Assembly: GCA_964030475.1 (NCBI GenBank)
Contig: CAXIPT010000001.1
Coordinates: 25,217,938 to 25,281,937 of the forward strand
Reading direction: 5' to 3'
Length of the DNA: 64,000 nt
Origin: Tethya wilhelma
Lineage: Eukaryota; Porifera; Demospongiae; Tethyida; Tethyidae
The first letter of the stretch is position 1. The number at the start of each line of letters is the position of its first letter. Below the pieces are notes generated by a model. The model was not told the origin of the DNA. It did not search any database and saw only the letters and a program-made list of their open reading frames with translations. Of the stretch, positions 49,601 to 60,300 are shown piece after piece. The translations under genes were made by a program, and so were the position numbers.

Positions 49601-50113
49601 CCTCAACGTGACCCAGCTCCAGTTCCTTCGCTGGTCAGAACACAGTCCTCCTCACAACCCCTCCTCTCTCTTAGAGATGATGGAGATGATGAACAAGGTC
49701 CAAATGGGCTCAGGAAACAAGGCCATCACTGTCATGTGCAAGTAAGACAACCAAAGAATGTATTGATTTCACTATATATTTATAGGGATAATTTAATGTA
49801 ACTAATCTCATTCCCTCTCCATTCTTTGAAGTGATGGTGTTGGTCGTAGTGGTACCTTCATTTGTATCCACTCTCAGTTGGAGAGACTCAAGACAGAGGG
49901 AGTGGTGGACTTCTTCCAGTTCATTAAAGCTGCTAGGATACAGAGAGCTGGACTAGTCCCTGATGTGGTAGGTCTACTTTTACAGGTTCACAATAATATG
50001 AGTGAATATGATTTAATTAACACACACATAAACAGAGTCAATACAAGTTTTGTCATGAAGTGACGGCAAGCTACTTGGACAAATTTGATGCTTATGCTAA
50101 TTTTAAATTTTAA
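43667..50113 (+). CDS. E: receptor protein tyrosine phosphatase with FN3/Ig ectodomain and tandem PTP domains
   Basis: 23 exons: 43667-43787, 43871-44185, 44291-44575, 44659-45282, 45356-45622, 45693-45995, 46084-46113, 46175-46265, 46349-46551, 46762-46859, 47098-47185, 47282-47358, 47456-47492, 47560-47654, 47730-47858, 48311-48610, 48670-48819, 48941-49040, 49106-49179, 49245-49379, 49437-49741, 49832-49967, 50036-50113; phases consistent, ~1346 residues. Signal peptide 1-40; FN3 41-145 and 146-240; CC-Ig + Ig 241-448; Ig 449-537; FN3 538-638; TM ~652-678; D1 ~795-1060; D2 ~1075-1340. D1 has WPDHGVP and [10 protein letters not shown] (Cys ~975), so it should dephosphorylate phosphotyrosine at the inner membrane face. 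D2 looks inactive. The final exon (SQYKFCHEV) completes D2. Confidence 0.92.
43871..45995 (+). other. ectodomain of E: FN3-FN3-CCIg-Ig-Ig-FN3
   Basis: FN3 ([20 protein letters not shown]), FN3 ([20 protein letters not shown]), CC-Ig ([29 protein letters not shown]) and Ig ([18 protein letters not shown]), Ig ([17 protein letters not shown]), FN3 ([19 protein letters not shown]). The exon lengths 285 (second FN3) and 267 (Ig) equal those in F, and 624 (double Ig) equals C2's. The six-cysteine form of the CC-Ig domain is present. Confidence 0.88.
46175..46859 (+). other. transmembrane and juxtamembrane exons of E
   Basis: 46175-46265 encodes [20 protein letters not shown] and a following WR. 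46349-46551 gives a basic stop-transfer (KRRGK) and an acidic linker with YFENVNALG. 46762-46859 gives [20 protein letters not shown], the helix that precedes receptor phosphatase D1. The last exon has the same length (98) and phase in G (63878-63975), and a decayed copy lies downstream of F at about 56169. Confidence 0.85.
46648..46685. repeat. (GT)n microsatellite
   Basis: A pure GT run in the E intron between the cytoplasmic linker exon and the wedge-helix exon. Confidence 0.95.
47098..48819 (+). other. phosphatase domain D1 of E (catalytically competent pattern)
   Basis: Motifs in order: [16 protein letters not shown] (phosphotyrosine-recognition loop, with F where most PTPs have KNRY), [17 protein letters not shown]-type segment ([19 protein letters not shown]), CEVYWP, WPDHGVP loop (Asp ~942), [13 protein letters not shown]-loop (Cys ~975, Arg ~981) and [11 protein letters not shown]-loop. 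All catalytic residues are present. Confidence 0.9.
48941..50113 (+). other. phosphatase domain D2 of E (degenerate)
   Basis: Motifs: [52 protein letters not shown], then WSEHSPP in place of WPDHGVP and [13 protein letters not shown] in place of [11 protein letters not shown]. Cys and Arg of the C-X5-R loop remain, but the general-acid Asp and the His before Cys are gone. D2 domains of receptor phosphatases are often regulatory, and this one fits that pattern. The last intron 49968-50035 is needed to reach [14 protein letters not shown]. Confidence 0.85.
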
Positions 50114-50597
50114 CATCACACAAACAACAACTTAGCAACAATTTTTGCTACAAGAAATATCAACATAATATTATTTTCTATACTGTATAGCTATAGCTTT
50201 TTGCTACATTTTCTGATGCATTAATAATAATATTATTGATATCACCCCTAATTTACATCTTCTCACGACAGAAATCTACAGTTACAATAATGTATTTTAT
50301 GACAACTTGTGAATAGTATAGTAACAATTGTGGCCAATGAATATCACAGTCTATACAATAATGTAAGTATGGTGTGTATAAGCCAGTTACTGATAATTAT
50401 GAGTGTTGTTTCCGCATTCATAAATAAGTTTATTAAAAAGGAAGTGCTTTTCATGTGTAGTTATTCCTGTATTCACGACCATTGACAGTCTGAGTGGGGT
50501 GGATCACTTTAATAAGACAGTAAGCATCACACACAAGAGTTAGACTAACAGAAGTTTTGTGTTTGTACACTAAATCAAGATTATTAGGCCTCTCTCA
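50114..50597. promoter_or_regulatory. E-F intergenic; right part conserved with the G 5' flank
   Basis: From about 50430 to the F start codon the sequence parallels 57198-57365 upstream of G: AGTGCTTTTCATGTG/AGTGCTGTTCATGTG, ACCATTGACAGTCTG in both, a GTGGGT/GTGGAT block, CATCA(C/T)(A/G)CACA, AGACT(A/T)A, TCAAGAT(T/C)ATTA and GGCCTCTCTCAATGATG in both. This shared block probably includes the core promoter and 5' UTR of both genes. The left part holds nothing recognisable. Confidence 0.6.
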
Positions 50598-53500
50598 ATG
50601 ATGTCTGTCTCTACTAACTCAATGTTAGTGGTCATCTTAGGATGGATATTACTGGTTCAGTCACCAATGGTGAATGGACAAGGTCAGTCAGCATGAAGTC
50701 TATTATAATTTTTCAATAGTACTATAGCTGTAACTGCAGTAAACTTTATATGTAGTTATAGCGGACCCGATTCTGATCACCTTTCGAGGTGTCTCCTACC
50801 CCAACAACAGTGCACTACATCTGAATGATGTTGGAACCAGCTCCACTCACAGTGCTATCCTCTGTACTACTGAATTAACTCGATGTTGTACAGGCACAGA
50901 TCGGTGGTTCTATCCTGATGGAACACGTATATCTAATAATGCTGATTTCTCCACAGCTGGTCCACAAAATGGTACTATATATTTGAATCGTTTGAGCAAC
51001 ACTCAGTCTCCAACTGGATCATTCTGTTGTACACTACCTGATAACAGTGCTGATACATCTGGTCCTATAACAGAACACACATTATGTGTCAATCTAGGTA
51101 AAGATATGATTGATACGATTTATATATGCTTTAAGTATAATCTCTCTCTCTCTCTCTCTTGTCTCAGTGACAGTCAGTGTCTCCCTCACCCCCTCTTCTG
51201 CCAGTCCTGCTATTGGTGGTCAACACACACTGACCTGTGCAGTTAGTGTCAATGGAGCTAACCAACCTACCCCCACCGTGACCTACCAGTGGCTTAAAGA
51301 CAATGCTGTAATCTCAGGTCAAACACAATCAACTCTCTCCTTCTCTTCTCTCAGTCTCTCTGATGCTGGACAGTACAGATGTGATGTCACGGTAAATTAC
51401 CCTCAACCAACTCAGCCCATCACTGAAACAAGCAACACTCACAATCTGAATCTTCAGAGTAAGCTAACTCTAGAATCTTATGTGGTTACTTAATAATCAC
51501 ATTTATCCATCATCAAATTCAGTTCCCCGACCTACTGTGACTGTGACTGCATCTCCTAGTGGCACTGTTTCTGTTGGCTCCTCTCTCACTCTGACCTGTA
51601 CTGTTGTACTCAGTTCAGCAGTAGACACACAAGTGACAGTGAACACAATGGGGAGTGGACCACAAGGGACACAGTTTACCTCTACTAGTGCTCCAATAGT
51701 CAGTGGTACAACTCACACCAGTACAGCCATGATCAGTTCTGTTTCACAAAGTGATGGTGGAGACTACACCTGTACAGCTACTTTAACACTCAGTTCAACA
51801 TCTCCATACATCACCAGTGGTGATTCAGGATCAGGAACATACACCCTAACTGTCAGTGCAGGTATGTACTAGTCTGAATGCTATTCACTCTATATTTAAA
51901 ACAAATTAAACTTCAAGATTCAATCTTTCTTCAATTTCTTCAGTTACACTGTCAGTCTCCCTCACTGCCTCAACAGCCACTCCTGTTGTTGGTGGTTCAT
52001 ACACTCTGACTTGTGATGTCACTATCAATGGAGCTCAGAATGGATTCACCTCCACCACAACCTACCAGTGGAGGAAGAATGGTGCTGTGATCTCAGGTCA
52101 AACACAATCAACTCTCTCCTTCTCTTCTCTCAGTCTCTCTGATGCTGGGCAGTACAGATGTGATGTCACTGTTAGTTCCACCCAGCTAATTCAGCCCATC
52201 ACTGAAATGAGCAACACTCATGATCTGAATCTTCAAAGTAAGCAATTTAACTCCTGTCTCACAATCTGTGTGATTGTACACTGCTATTTCATTTAGTTCC
52301 AACTCCTACATCTGCATCTGTAACTGCTTCTATTACTGGAAACATCTTTGCTGGGTCCTCTCCAACTCTGACTTGTACTGCTGCAGTCAGTTCAACTGTG
52401 ACTGGTATATCAATCACAGTGAACACAGTGTGGAGTGGACCAAATGGAGCATCATTCACTGCCACCTCTGTTGCTACAAGGGATGGTACTACACTGATGT
52501 ACACCAGTACAGCCACCTTCAACTCACTAGCAACAAGTGATGCTGGAGAGTACACCTGTACAGCTACTGTCAGTTCATCATCACAATATCTCACTGATAG
52601 TGATCCAAGATCAGGAACATATAGCCTCATAGTTGGTATGACAAGATGAATATTTTTAATGGCTAAAAAATATACACTTGATAATAATCTCCTGTGTCTC
52701 TAGTTCCCCCTCCCTCTTCTCCTACCATAACAAGTGCCACTCCAGGGACAATATCCATTGCTATCTCTTGGACACAATCATCCGCTGAGGTTTTTGAAAA
52801 CTATCAGATTTCCTATTCCTACGGTGGAATGTGCTCTGAAGTACCTGCTACTCCTTCTTCTCCCATTATGCTCAGTGGTAATACAAGACAATACACTGTC
52901 ACAAACCTTGAGGAGTTCAGTGAGTACACTGTTACTGTCACTGCTGTCAATAGTGCAGGGAGTAGTCAACCTGCCACCATGAGAGTGACAACATTAGCAT
53001 CAGGTATAATATTATGTAATCAACATGCGCTCTGTATACTGTCCTAGAAATAATACCACATATATCCAGAAATAATGACGGAGATTTTAATATAACAGTT
53101 TGGTGGCCAAGTCCAAATCATCAAATTTAAGTCTGTCAATATTTTGGCAACCATATAATGTACTTTGTGTAGGCAAAATCGTCAAATAAATTCGTCGAAA
53201 ACTTTATTTTCAACTGTCAATATAATTATATGGCTATATACAGTAAGTTTAATCACTTCTACTATACAGTTCCAAGTGGACCTCCTCAGAATCTCACAAT
53301 GACCTCTGTGACCCCATTCTCCATCACCATCCAGTGGGGTGAAGTTGAGTGTATTGAAAAGAACAGTCTGATAACAGGCTACTCAGTGAGATATGAAGGA
53401 GTGATGGCTAATGTCACTGGAGCTATTAATCGGACATTCACAGCTAATGGACTGATACCTCATACTGCTTATATACTTGAAGTGGCAGCAGTCAGTGAGA

Positions 53501-55800
53501 GTGGCACTGGACCTTATGGGATGACTAGTCCTACAGAGACACTTGTTTCAACAAGTTAGTTGTTTAAAGCACATCAGCATGAAGCTTAACTGGTCATTAT
53601 GTTTCTTCCTGCTCACATACAGATGTTAGTTTACTTCTCAATGGTGTGCTCTATGGTAACAACAGCATTGTGACACTGGATGAGATTGGTGAAGACAGTG
53701 CTGCTCTGTTTTGTCTCACAAACATAGTTGACTGTTGTCGAGGTTCAGACACTCCTCTGGGATTTGGGGCTGTTGGACAATGGATCTTTCCTAATGGAAA
53801 TGTAGTCAACAATGATGCCTCTGGTGATGACATTTATTATCAAAGCAGAGGTCTCAGTCATGTTCGTCTTCAACGCAGGAACAATGCGCAAACTTCTGGA
53901 ATCTTCTGCTGTAAAATACCTGATGCAAGTGATCCAAACCAACAAATTTGTACTGGAGTGTACCCTGTGACCTCTGGCTCTCCCTTTATCATTGACTTAA
54001 CATATGATCCATCAAATGGAACATTAACCTGTACCTCTATTGGTGGTCCTGCTACCACTGTCACTTGGACTCGTAATATCATCCAAAGCCTAAATGATGT
54101 CACATACATTCAAGAACAGAGGATAGTGGATGGAGAACTCGGACAATATCAAAATACTCTGACTATCAACAGCAACACACTGGATGACTATGTTGGTGAC
54201 TTCAGCTGCATTGTCAGCAATTCAAGAGGAACTAGAGACAGCGACATTTCCATTCAAGGTAGACATATATAATATTATAATACATTATGTTGATTGACAA
54301 GACTATCTGTATTCAGACATTCAAATCACTGGACATGAGCGGCCATTGATTCTTGGTATGTCAGCTTCGATAGAATGCTCCAGTGATTTGGAGGTGGAGA
54401 GAATAGAATGGGTGAATGGTGACAATGGAGTAGAAGTGGCTAGTAATTCTGGACAGCAATCACTTTCATTCAACATTGTCACAGTGGACCAGAGTGTAAA
54501 CAATACACGATATTTGTGCAGCATCACAACCAGCAGACCTAATGGAACAACAACTTTACAGGTTGTGACCTTACAAGTTGCAAGTAAGGCATACTTTTAG
54601 AAGTCATATAAATGACTTAATCTTGTACAATTACTTAACAGTTCGGAATGAGCCATTTCCACCTCAAGAGGTTGCATCAAGCAATATATCTTTTGGGTCA
54701 GTCAAAATATCATGGACAGTCCCCACACTAGCCTCTACCAGAGAGTTCTACGAGGTTTTGTATGGAGTGAACAGTGTAAATGAGTATGACAGTCTGGCCC
54801 AACAGAGCCAGCCAGGAGTACAGGAGTATGAAGTGTATCTGACTGGTTTGATGCCAGCCACTAGATACAGGTACATTGTCCGAGCAACAAATGACTTCTC
54901 GTCAAATTCAAGCACAGAGATGACATTCTTCACAACTGGTGAGTACAAATAATTAACTCGTGATATTATCCTATACAATTGTGAATTCATTTGTAATAAT
55001 TATACTATGATAGCCAATACAGAAGTAACAGAATCAACAAGTTCTGGAGGTATAATTCTATTTGTCAAGCATGAAGTTACTCACTTTAAACTTTGTTGAT
55101 TTAAGATCATATCATTGTCATCCCAATAGGCAATATGGCAATTATTGGAGGAATGGCAGCAGTGATAGTACTTCTGCTTTTACTACTCCTTATTAGTGGA
55201 TCACTAAACATAGCAGTTTACTTACGACAAAAACAGAAACAAAGCCATTCTTTAAAGTAGGTCAAAATTCAATATCAGTGTGTACGTAAGGCACACTATT
55301 ATAGGGAACATTATTGAATTTTTATTGCTGTGAATCTTTAATTCAGTACAAAACAGGGTACACATGCTGAAGCTGTAACATGGAGTAACACTAAAGGTGT
55401 TGACTTTGAGGGGTTTGACAATATTGATACTGCAACATGTGAAGCATATGAAGTAATGAAACACAAAGGCCAGAGACCAAACCAGAATCAAGCCGTCACT
55501 CAAGGAGAGACAGAAGCAGCTGGTGTGTATGAAGAGGTCGGTGGTAGGGGTGGAGACCAATCTACAGGGAGGGAATATGTTACTGGACCTGTCGGCCAGA
55601 GAGGTGCACCTGTTAGCTCAGCTGGGACACAGGAGTATGATGAGGTTGGGCTGAGGGTGAGAGGGGAGGAGTCTGGGACTCAGAGTGGGTCGGCTACAAG
55701 GACAGGAGGGAAAGGAAGAGGTGCAGGGAGGCAGGGAGGTGTGGCTGCCCCTACTGAGCATGCTCAGAAGACAGATGATGCTACTTATGAACAAATTTGA
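50598..55800 (+). CDS. F: Ig/FN3 single-pass receptor with tyrosine-motif tail (no phosphatase domain)
   Basis: 14 exons: 50598-50682, 50762-51097, 51168-51458, 51523-51861, 51944-52237, 52297-52635, 52704-53003, 53270-53554, 53623-54258, 54317-54583, 54642-54938, 55014-55049, 55130-55256, 55347-55800; phases fit, ~1361 residues. Signal peptide 1-28; CC-Ig ~29-140; four Ig ~141-561; FN3 562-661 and 662-756; CC-Ig + Ig 757-968; Ig 969-1057; FN3 1058-1156; TM ~1172-1200 (AVIVLLLLLLLISGSL); tail to 1361. The second half of the ectodomain matches E exon by exon. The tail has YEVM, YEEV, YDEV and YEQI motifs (Tyr ~1245, 1272, 1308, 1358), candidate SH2 docking sites, and a Gly/Arg-rich middle. Likely a signalling receptor paired with phosphatase E; ligand unknown. 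Confidence 0.88.
50762..52635 (+). other. N-terminal CC-Ig and alternating Ig array of F
   Basis: 50762-51097 CC-Ig (FRGVSYPNNSALHLNDVG; FCCTLPDNSAD); then alternating Ig types: type a (51168-51458; 51944-52237; SLSLSDAGQYRCDVTV) and type b (51523-51861, TVTASPSGTVSVGSSLTLTC; 52297-52635, b' variant NIFAGSSPTLTC). G has the same alternation with more units. Confidence 0.85.
55130..55800 (+). other. transmembrane helix and tyrosine-motif tail of F
   Basis: 55130-55256 encodes the membrane helix and a basic stop-transfer (LRQKQKQ). The phase-2 donor is the same as in E and G. The 454-base last exon encodes CEAYEVMKHK, GVYEEVGG, EYDEVGLR and ATYEQI at the very C-terminus. The spacing (27, 36 and 50 residues) is wider than in a classical ITAM, and none has the I/V/L/S at -2 of a strict ITIM. 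YEVM fits the Y-x-x-M class bound by PI3K p85 SH2 domains. Confidence 0.8.
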
Positions 55801-56168
55801 TGTAGCTGTGATAGACAGTGGATAATTTTTATTTCAGTTATAGAGCAGACAACATGATGACATGCATTAGTGATATTGAGGCTATTGCATATACAATAAC
55901 AAATACTTAGTCTAGAAATACTGTGATTTTGTGTTCCTTGTCATTAATTCGTTGAGTTTATAGTTAAATATTGTAGATCCCTCAGTTCCTGATAGGAATT
56001 AGATAATGGTTCATTTATAACATGCAGAAGGACAGTTTAAAATTCTACCAACTATACATAATTGCTATACAAAAAACTATATTATGTAGAATTTATATGG
56101 AGGGAGGAGGTAAAGAAGGGCAATTATAAACCTAGCTTAAACTGTCAGTGTGTGTCAATTACGTTCTA

Positions 56169-56262
56169 ATTAATGATCACCTTCAATGCATTCAGTCCTA
56201 TCACAAAGTTTGAGAAACATGCCAAAGATACACATCAAAACATGGACAGATTGTGTGTACAT
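56169..56262 (+). pseudogene. relic of the receptor-phosphatase juxtamembrane exon downstream of F
   Basis: AATGATCACCTTCAATGC...AAAGTTTGAGAAACATGCC..ACACATCAAAACATGGACAGA aligns with E exon 46762-46859 (AATGATCACCTCCAACCAG...AAGTTTGAAGAGCATG..CACCAAAACAGAGACAGA), and similarity continues into the flanking intron (GTGTATCTGTAATAACAATG vs GTGTATTTGTAATAACAATG). The acceptor AG is lost, there is a frame shift after the first codons, and a TAG follows RLCVHV. It shows that F descends from a phosphatase-type gene. Confidence 0.75.
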
Positions 56263-56361
56263 GTATAGCAAGCTGAAACTAACCCATCATGTGTATCTGT
56301 AATAACAATGCATAAACTCGGCAATATACAAAGTTTGGTCACGGGTAATAGTAACACACCA

Positions 56362-56591
56362 CCCGGGCAAAAATTGTCCGTTATAACGCGTTTCTAATGC
56401 GTTAGTATTGCGTTTATAACGCGTGATTGATTTTTAACGCTCTCATTTTAAATGAAGACCCTTACTCTCCAAATGAATACAGAGGGTAAGGGTCGTCATT
56501 TAAAAATGAGAGTGTTAAAAATCAATCGTGCATTATGAACGCAATACTAACGCATTAGAAACGCGTTATAATGGGACAATTTTTGCCCGGG
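56362..56591. mobile_element. palindromic MITE with CCCGGGCAAAAATTGTCC ends
   Basis: Two arms of roughly 105 bases are near-exact complements (CCCGGGCAAAAATTGTCC on the left, its complement on the right; internal AACGCGTTTCTAATGCGTTA repeated inverted). The centre is about 20 bases. Non-coding. Confidence 0.9.
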
Positions 56592-57365
56592 CAGCAACTA
56601 CGTGAATTGTATGTGAGACTGCCGGTTTATTCTTTCATTTTGACACTATTTTAAACTCCATAGATTCAAAATAATTATTAACTTCTTTCCCTTTCAATTG
56701 ACACAAGTGAAAGCGATAGACGGTCATGCAAACATGCCTTCAAAGTGAGCATAATATTATAAGCAAATCATGATCGGAATATCAGTGGCTCAGTGCACAA
56801 TGAGTGCATCTACATGCCCATCATAATAACAATAATTAGCAAGAGTAAACATCTAGATATCTTCTCTACTGTACAACTCTGTTATAAGCTTGTTTGAATT
56901 TCATATTGGCTCGTATAAATGCACAAACACGATTAAGACTAGTGCTATCAGTTTCATTATTGACATCAACCTGATACACATTTTCTTAAGTTACTCTTAT
57001 ATGCATGGCAACTTGTATATTGTATAGGAATTTAGAAGTAATGAACATAGTTCCCATGGAAGCTACTTGCTTGAGTATGTCGTGTAGACAATTTACAGAT
57101 AAGAGTGTTGATTTGCCTTTGCTTCACTAACAGTATACTATAGACTATTGATTTCTATTAATTCACTGAATATTCATAGTCTTAAGTTATTCAAACTATT
57201 TTACCAAAGTGAGTGCTGTTCATGTGCAGTTTTGATATTCATGACCATTGACAGTCTGGGGGGTGGGTCTCTTTTTGGACAGTGAGCATCATGCACACAT
57301 AAGACTTAGACCAATTGTGTTGGGCTACAAAGTCAAGATCATTATATATATATAGGCCTCTCTCA

Positions 57366-60300
57366 ATGATGGCTCTCTCTATTAACTCAATGTTAGTGGT
57401 GATTCTAGGATGGATATTACTAGTACAGTCACCTGTGGTGACTGGACAAGGTCAGTCAACATAAAGTTCATAATGCTTAAAGACTATATCATGTATAGCT
57501 GTGAATTGAATTTAAATTTATATGTACAACAGACCCAGTTCAGATCATGTTTCGTGGTGTCTCCTACCCTGACAACAGTGTACTATCACTGAATGATGTT
57601 GGAAGCTCCTCCACCGGTAGTGCTATCTTCTGTACTACTGAATTAAGTCGATGTTGTGTGAACACAGATCGTTGGCTCTACCCTGATGGATCACGTGTGA
57701 CTAATAGTAGTGATTTCTCTACAGCTAGTGCACAAAATGGTACTGTATGGTTGAATCGTTTGAGCAACACTCAGTCTCCAACTGGATCATTCTGCTGTAC
57801 ACTACCTGATAATAGTGCTGATCTACCTGGTCCTACAATGATGCACACTGTATGTGTCAATCTAGGTAAGGATATAATCTTGACAATAATCTCACGGATC
57901 ACACACTCGAGATCTGTATCAACCTGTCTGCATTGATAGTGATTTATATGTTACTAAACTGCACAATGTCTCTCTTGTCTCAGTGACAGTCAGTGTCTCC
58001 CTCACCCCCTCTTCAGCCAGTCTTGCTGTTGGTGACCAACACACACTGACCTGTACAGCTAGTGTCAATGGAGCTAACCTAGCTAACCCCACCATGACCT
58101 ACCAGTGGTTTCAGGACAACAACATGATCTCAGGTCAAACACAATCAACTCTCTCCTTCTTTTCTCTCAGTCTCTCTGATGCTGGACAATACAGATGTGA
58201 CGTCACTGTTAATTACCCTCAGCCGATCACTGAAACAAGCAACACACAGAATCTGAATCTTCAAAGTAAGCTAACTCTATAGTCTTAAATTAATAGTTGT
58301 TTGATAATGGTATTTCTCAATCAAATTCAGTTCCCCGTCCTACTGTGACTGTGACTGCCTCTCCTAGTGGCACTGTTTCTGTTGGCTCCTCTCTCACTCT
58401 GACTTGTACTGTTGAACTCAGTTCAGCAGTGGACACAGCAGTGATAGTAAACACAATGGGGAGTGGACCACAAGGGGCACAGTTTACCTCTACTAGTGCT
58501 CCAATAGTCAGTGGTACAACTCACACCAGTACAGCCATCATCAGCTCAGTTTCACAAAGTGATGCTGGAGTCTACACATGTACAGCTACTGTAACACTCA
58601 GTTCAACATCTCCATACATCACTAATGGTGATACAGGATCAGGAACATACACTCTTACTGTCAGTGCAGGTATGTACTAGTCTGAATGCTATACACTCCG
58701 GGCAAATTTTGTTCACTTTTATTAATGCACTAATATTGACAACAATAAAATTTATAAGATTGAAGCAGAAAATGTCCTTCAATTTCTTCAGTCACACTGT
58801 CAGTCTCTATCACTACTTCACCAACCAATCCTACTGTTGGTAGTTCATACACTCTGACTTGTGGAGTCACTTATAATGGAGCAGCTACTGGGTTTAACCC
58901 CAGCGTAACCTACCAGTGGGGGAAGAATGGTGTTGAGATCGCAGATGAAACACAATCAGCTCTCTCCTTCTTTCTTCTCAGTCTCTCTGATGCTGGACAG
59001 TACAGATGTGATGTCACTGTTAGTTCTACCTTACTAAGTCAGCCGATCACTGAAATGAGCAATACTCACAATGTGAATCTTCAAAGTAGGCTAACTCTAA
59101 AATGATAAGAATAATAATTGTTCAATTGTGGTATTATTAATAATCAAATTCAGTCCCCCCTCCTACTGTGACTGTGACTGCCTCTCCTAGTGGCACTGTT
59201 TCTGTTGGCTTCTCTCTCACTCTGACTTGTATTGTTGAACTCAGTCCAGCAGTGGACACAGCAGTGATATTGAACACAATGGGGAGTGGACCACAAGCCT
59301 TAGGGTCCCAGTTTACCTCTACTAGTGCTTCGATAGTCAGTGGTACAACTCACACTACTACAGCCACGATCAGTTCTGTTTCACAAAGGGATGCTGGAGT
59401 CTACACATGTACAGCTACTGTAACACTCAGTTCAACTTCTCCATACATCACTAGTGGTGATACAGGATCAGGAACATACACACTTACTCTCAGTGCAGGT
59501 ACGTACCACTTTGAATGCCTTTCACTCTACATTTATTCACTCAATGAAAAAAAGATTGAAGCAAAAGATGTCTTTCAATTTCTTTAGTCACGGTGTCAGT
59601 CTCCCTCACTCCCTCAACAACCCGTCCTGCTGTTGGTGGTCTATACACTCTGACTTGTGACATCACTATCAATGGAGTGGCCAATGGATTCAGCCCTACC
59701 ATCACCTATGAGTGGAGGAAGAATAATGCTGTGATCTCTGGTCAAACACAAGCAATTCTCTCATCCTTGTCTCCTCTCAGTCTCTCTGATGCTGGACGGT
59801 ACAGATGTGATGTCACTGTTAGTTCTACTTTACTAAGTCAGTCCATCACTGAAAGCAACACTCGGGATCTGAATCTTCAAAGTAAGCTAACTCTATGGAG
59901 TCTTAAAATTAACAGTTGTTTGATAATGGTATTTCTCAATCAAATTCAGTTCCCCGTCCTACTGTGACAGTGACTGCCTCTCCTAGTGGCCCTGTTTCTG
60001 TTGGCTCCTCTCTCACTCTGACTTGTACTGTTGTACTCAGTTCAGCTGTGGACACAGAAGTGACAGTGAACACAATGGGAAGTGGACCATCAGGAGCAGA
60101 GTTTACCTCTACAAGTGCTCCAATAGTCAGTGGTACAACTCACACCAGTACAGCCATGATCAGTTCTGTTTCACAAAGTGATGCTGGAGTCTACACATGT
60201 ACAGCTACTGTAACACTCAGTTCATCATCTTCATACATCACTAGCAGTGATACAGGGTCAGGAACATACACCCTTACTGTGAGAGCAGGTATGTATTTAG

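Larger units (their letters stand above)
55801..57365. promoter_or_regulatory. F-G intergenic with relic exon, MITE and conserved G 5' flank
   Basis: Contains a decayed phosphatase juxtamembrane exon (about 56169-56262), a 230-base palindromic element (56362-56591), and from about 57198 the block conserved with the F 5' flank. An ATTATATATATATAGG stretch at 57342-57357 could act as a TATA-type element for G. Confidence 0.55.

Noticed and set aside
49968..50063. Read-through end of gene E at TGA 50061-50063
   Set aside because: Reading through the last donor gives a C-terminus unlike any phosphatase. Splicing 49968-50035 gives [14 protein letters not shown], the expected D2 ending.
55347..55800. 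Classical ITAM or ITIM in the F tail
   Set aside because: Spacing between Tyr motifs is too wide for an ITAM, and none has I/V/L/S at position -2 for a strict ITIM. Described only as Y-x-x-hydrophobic motifs.
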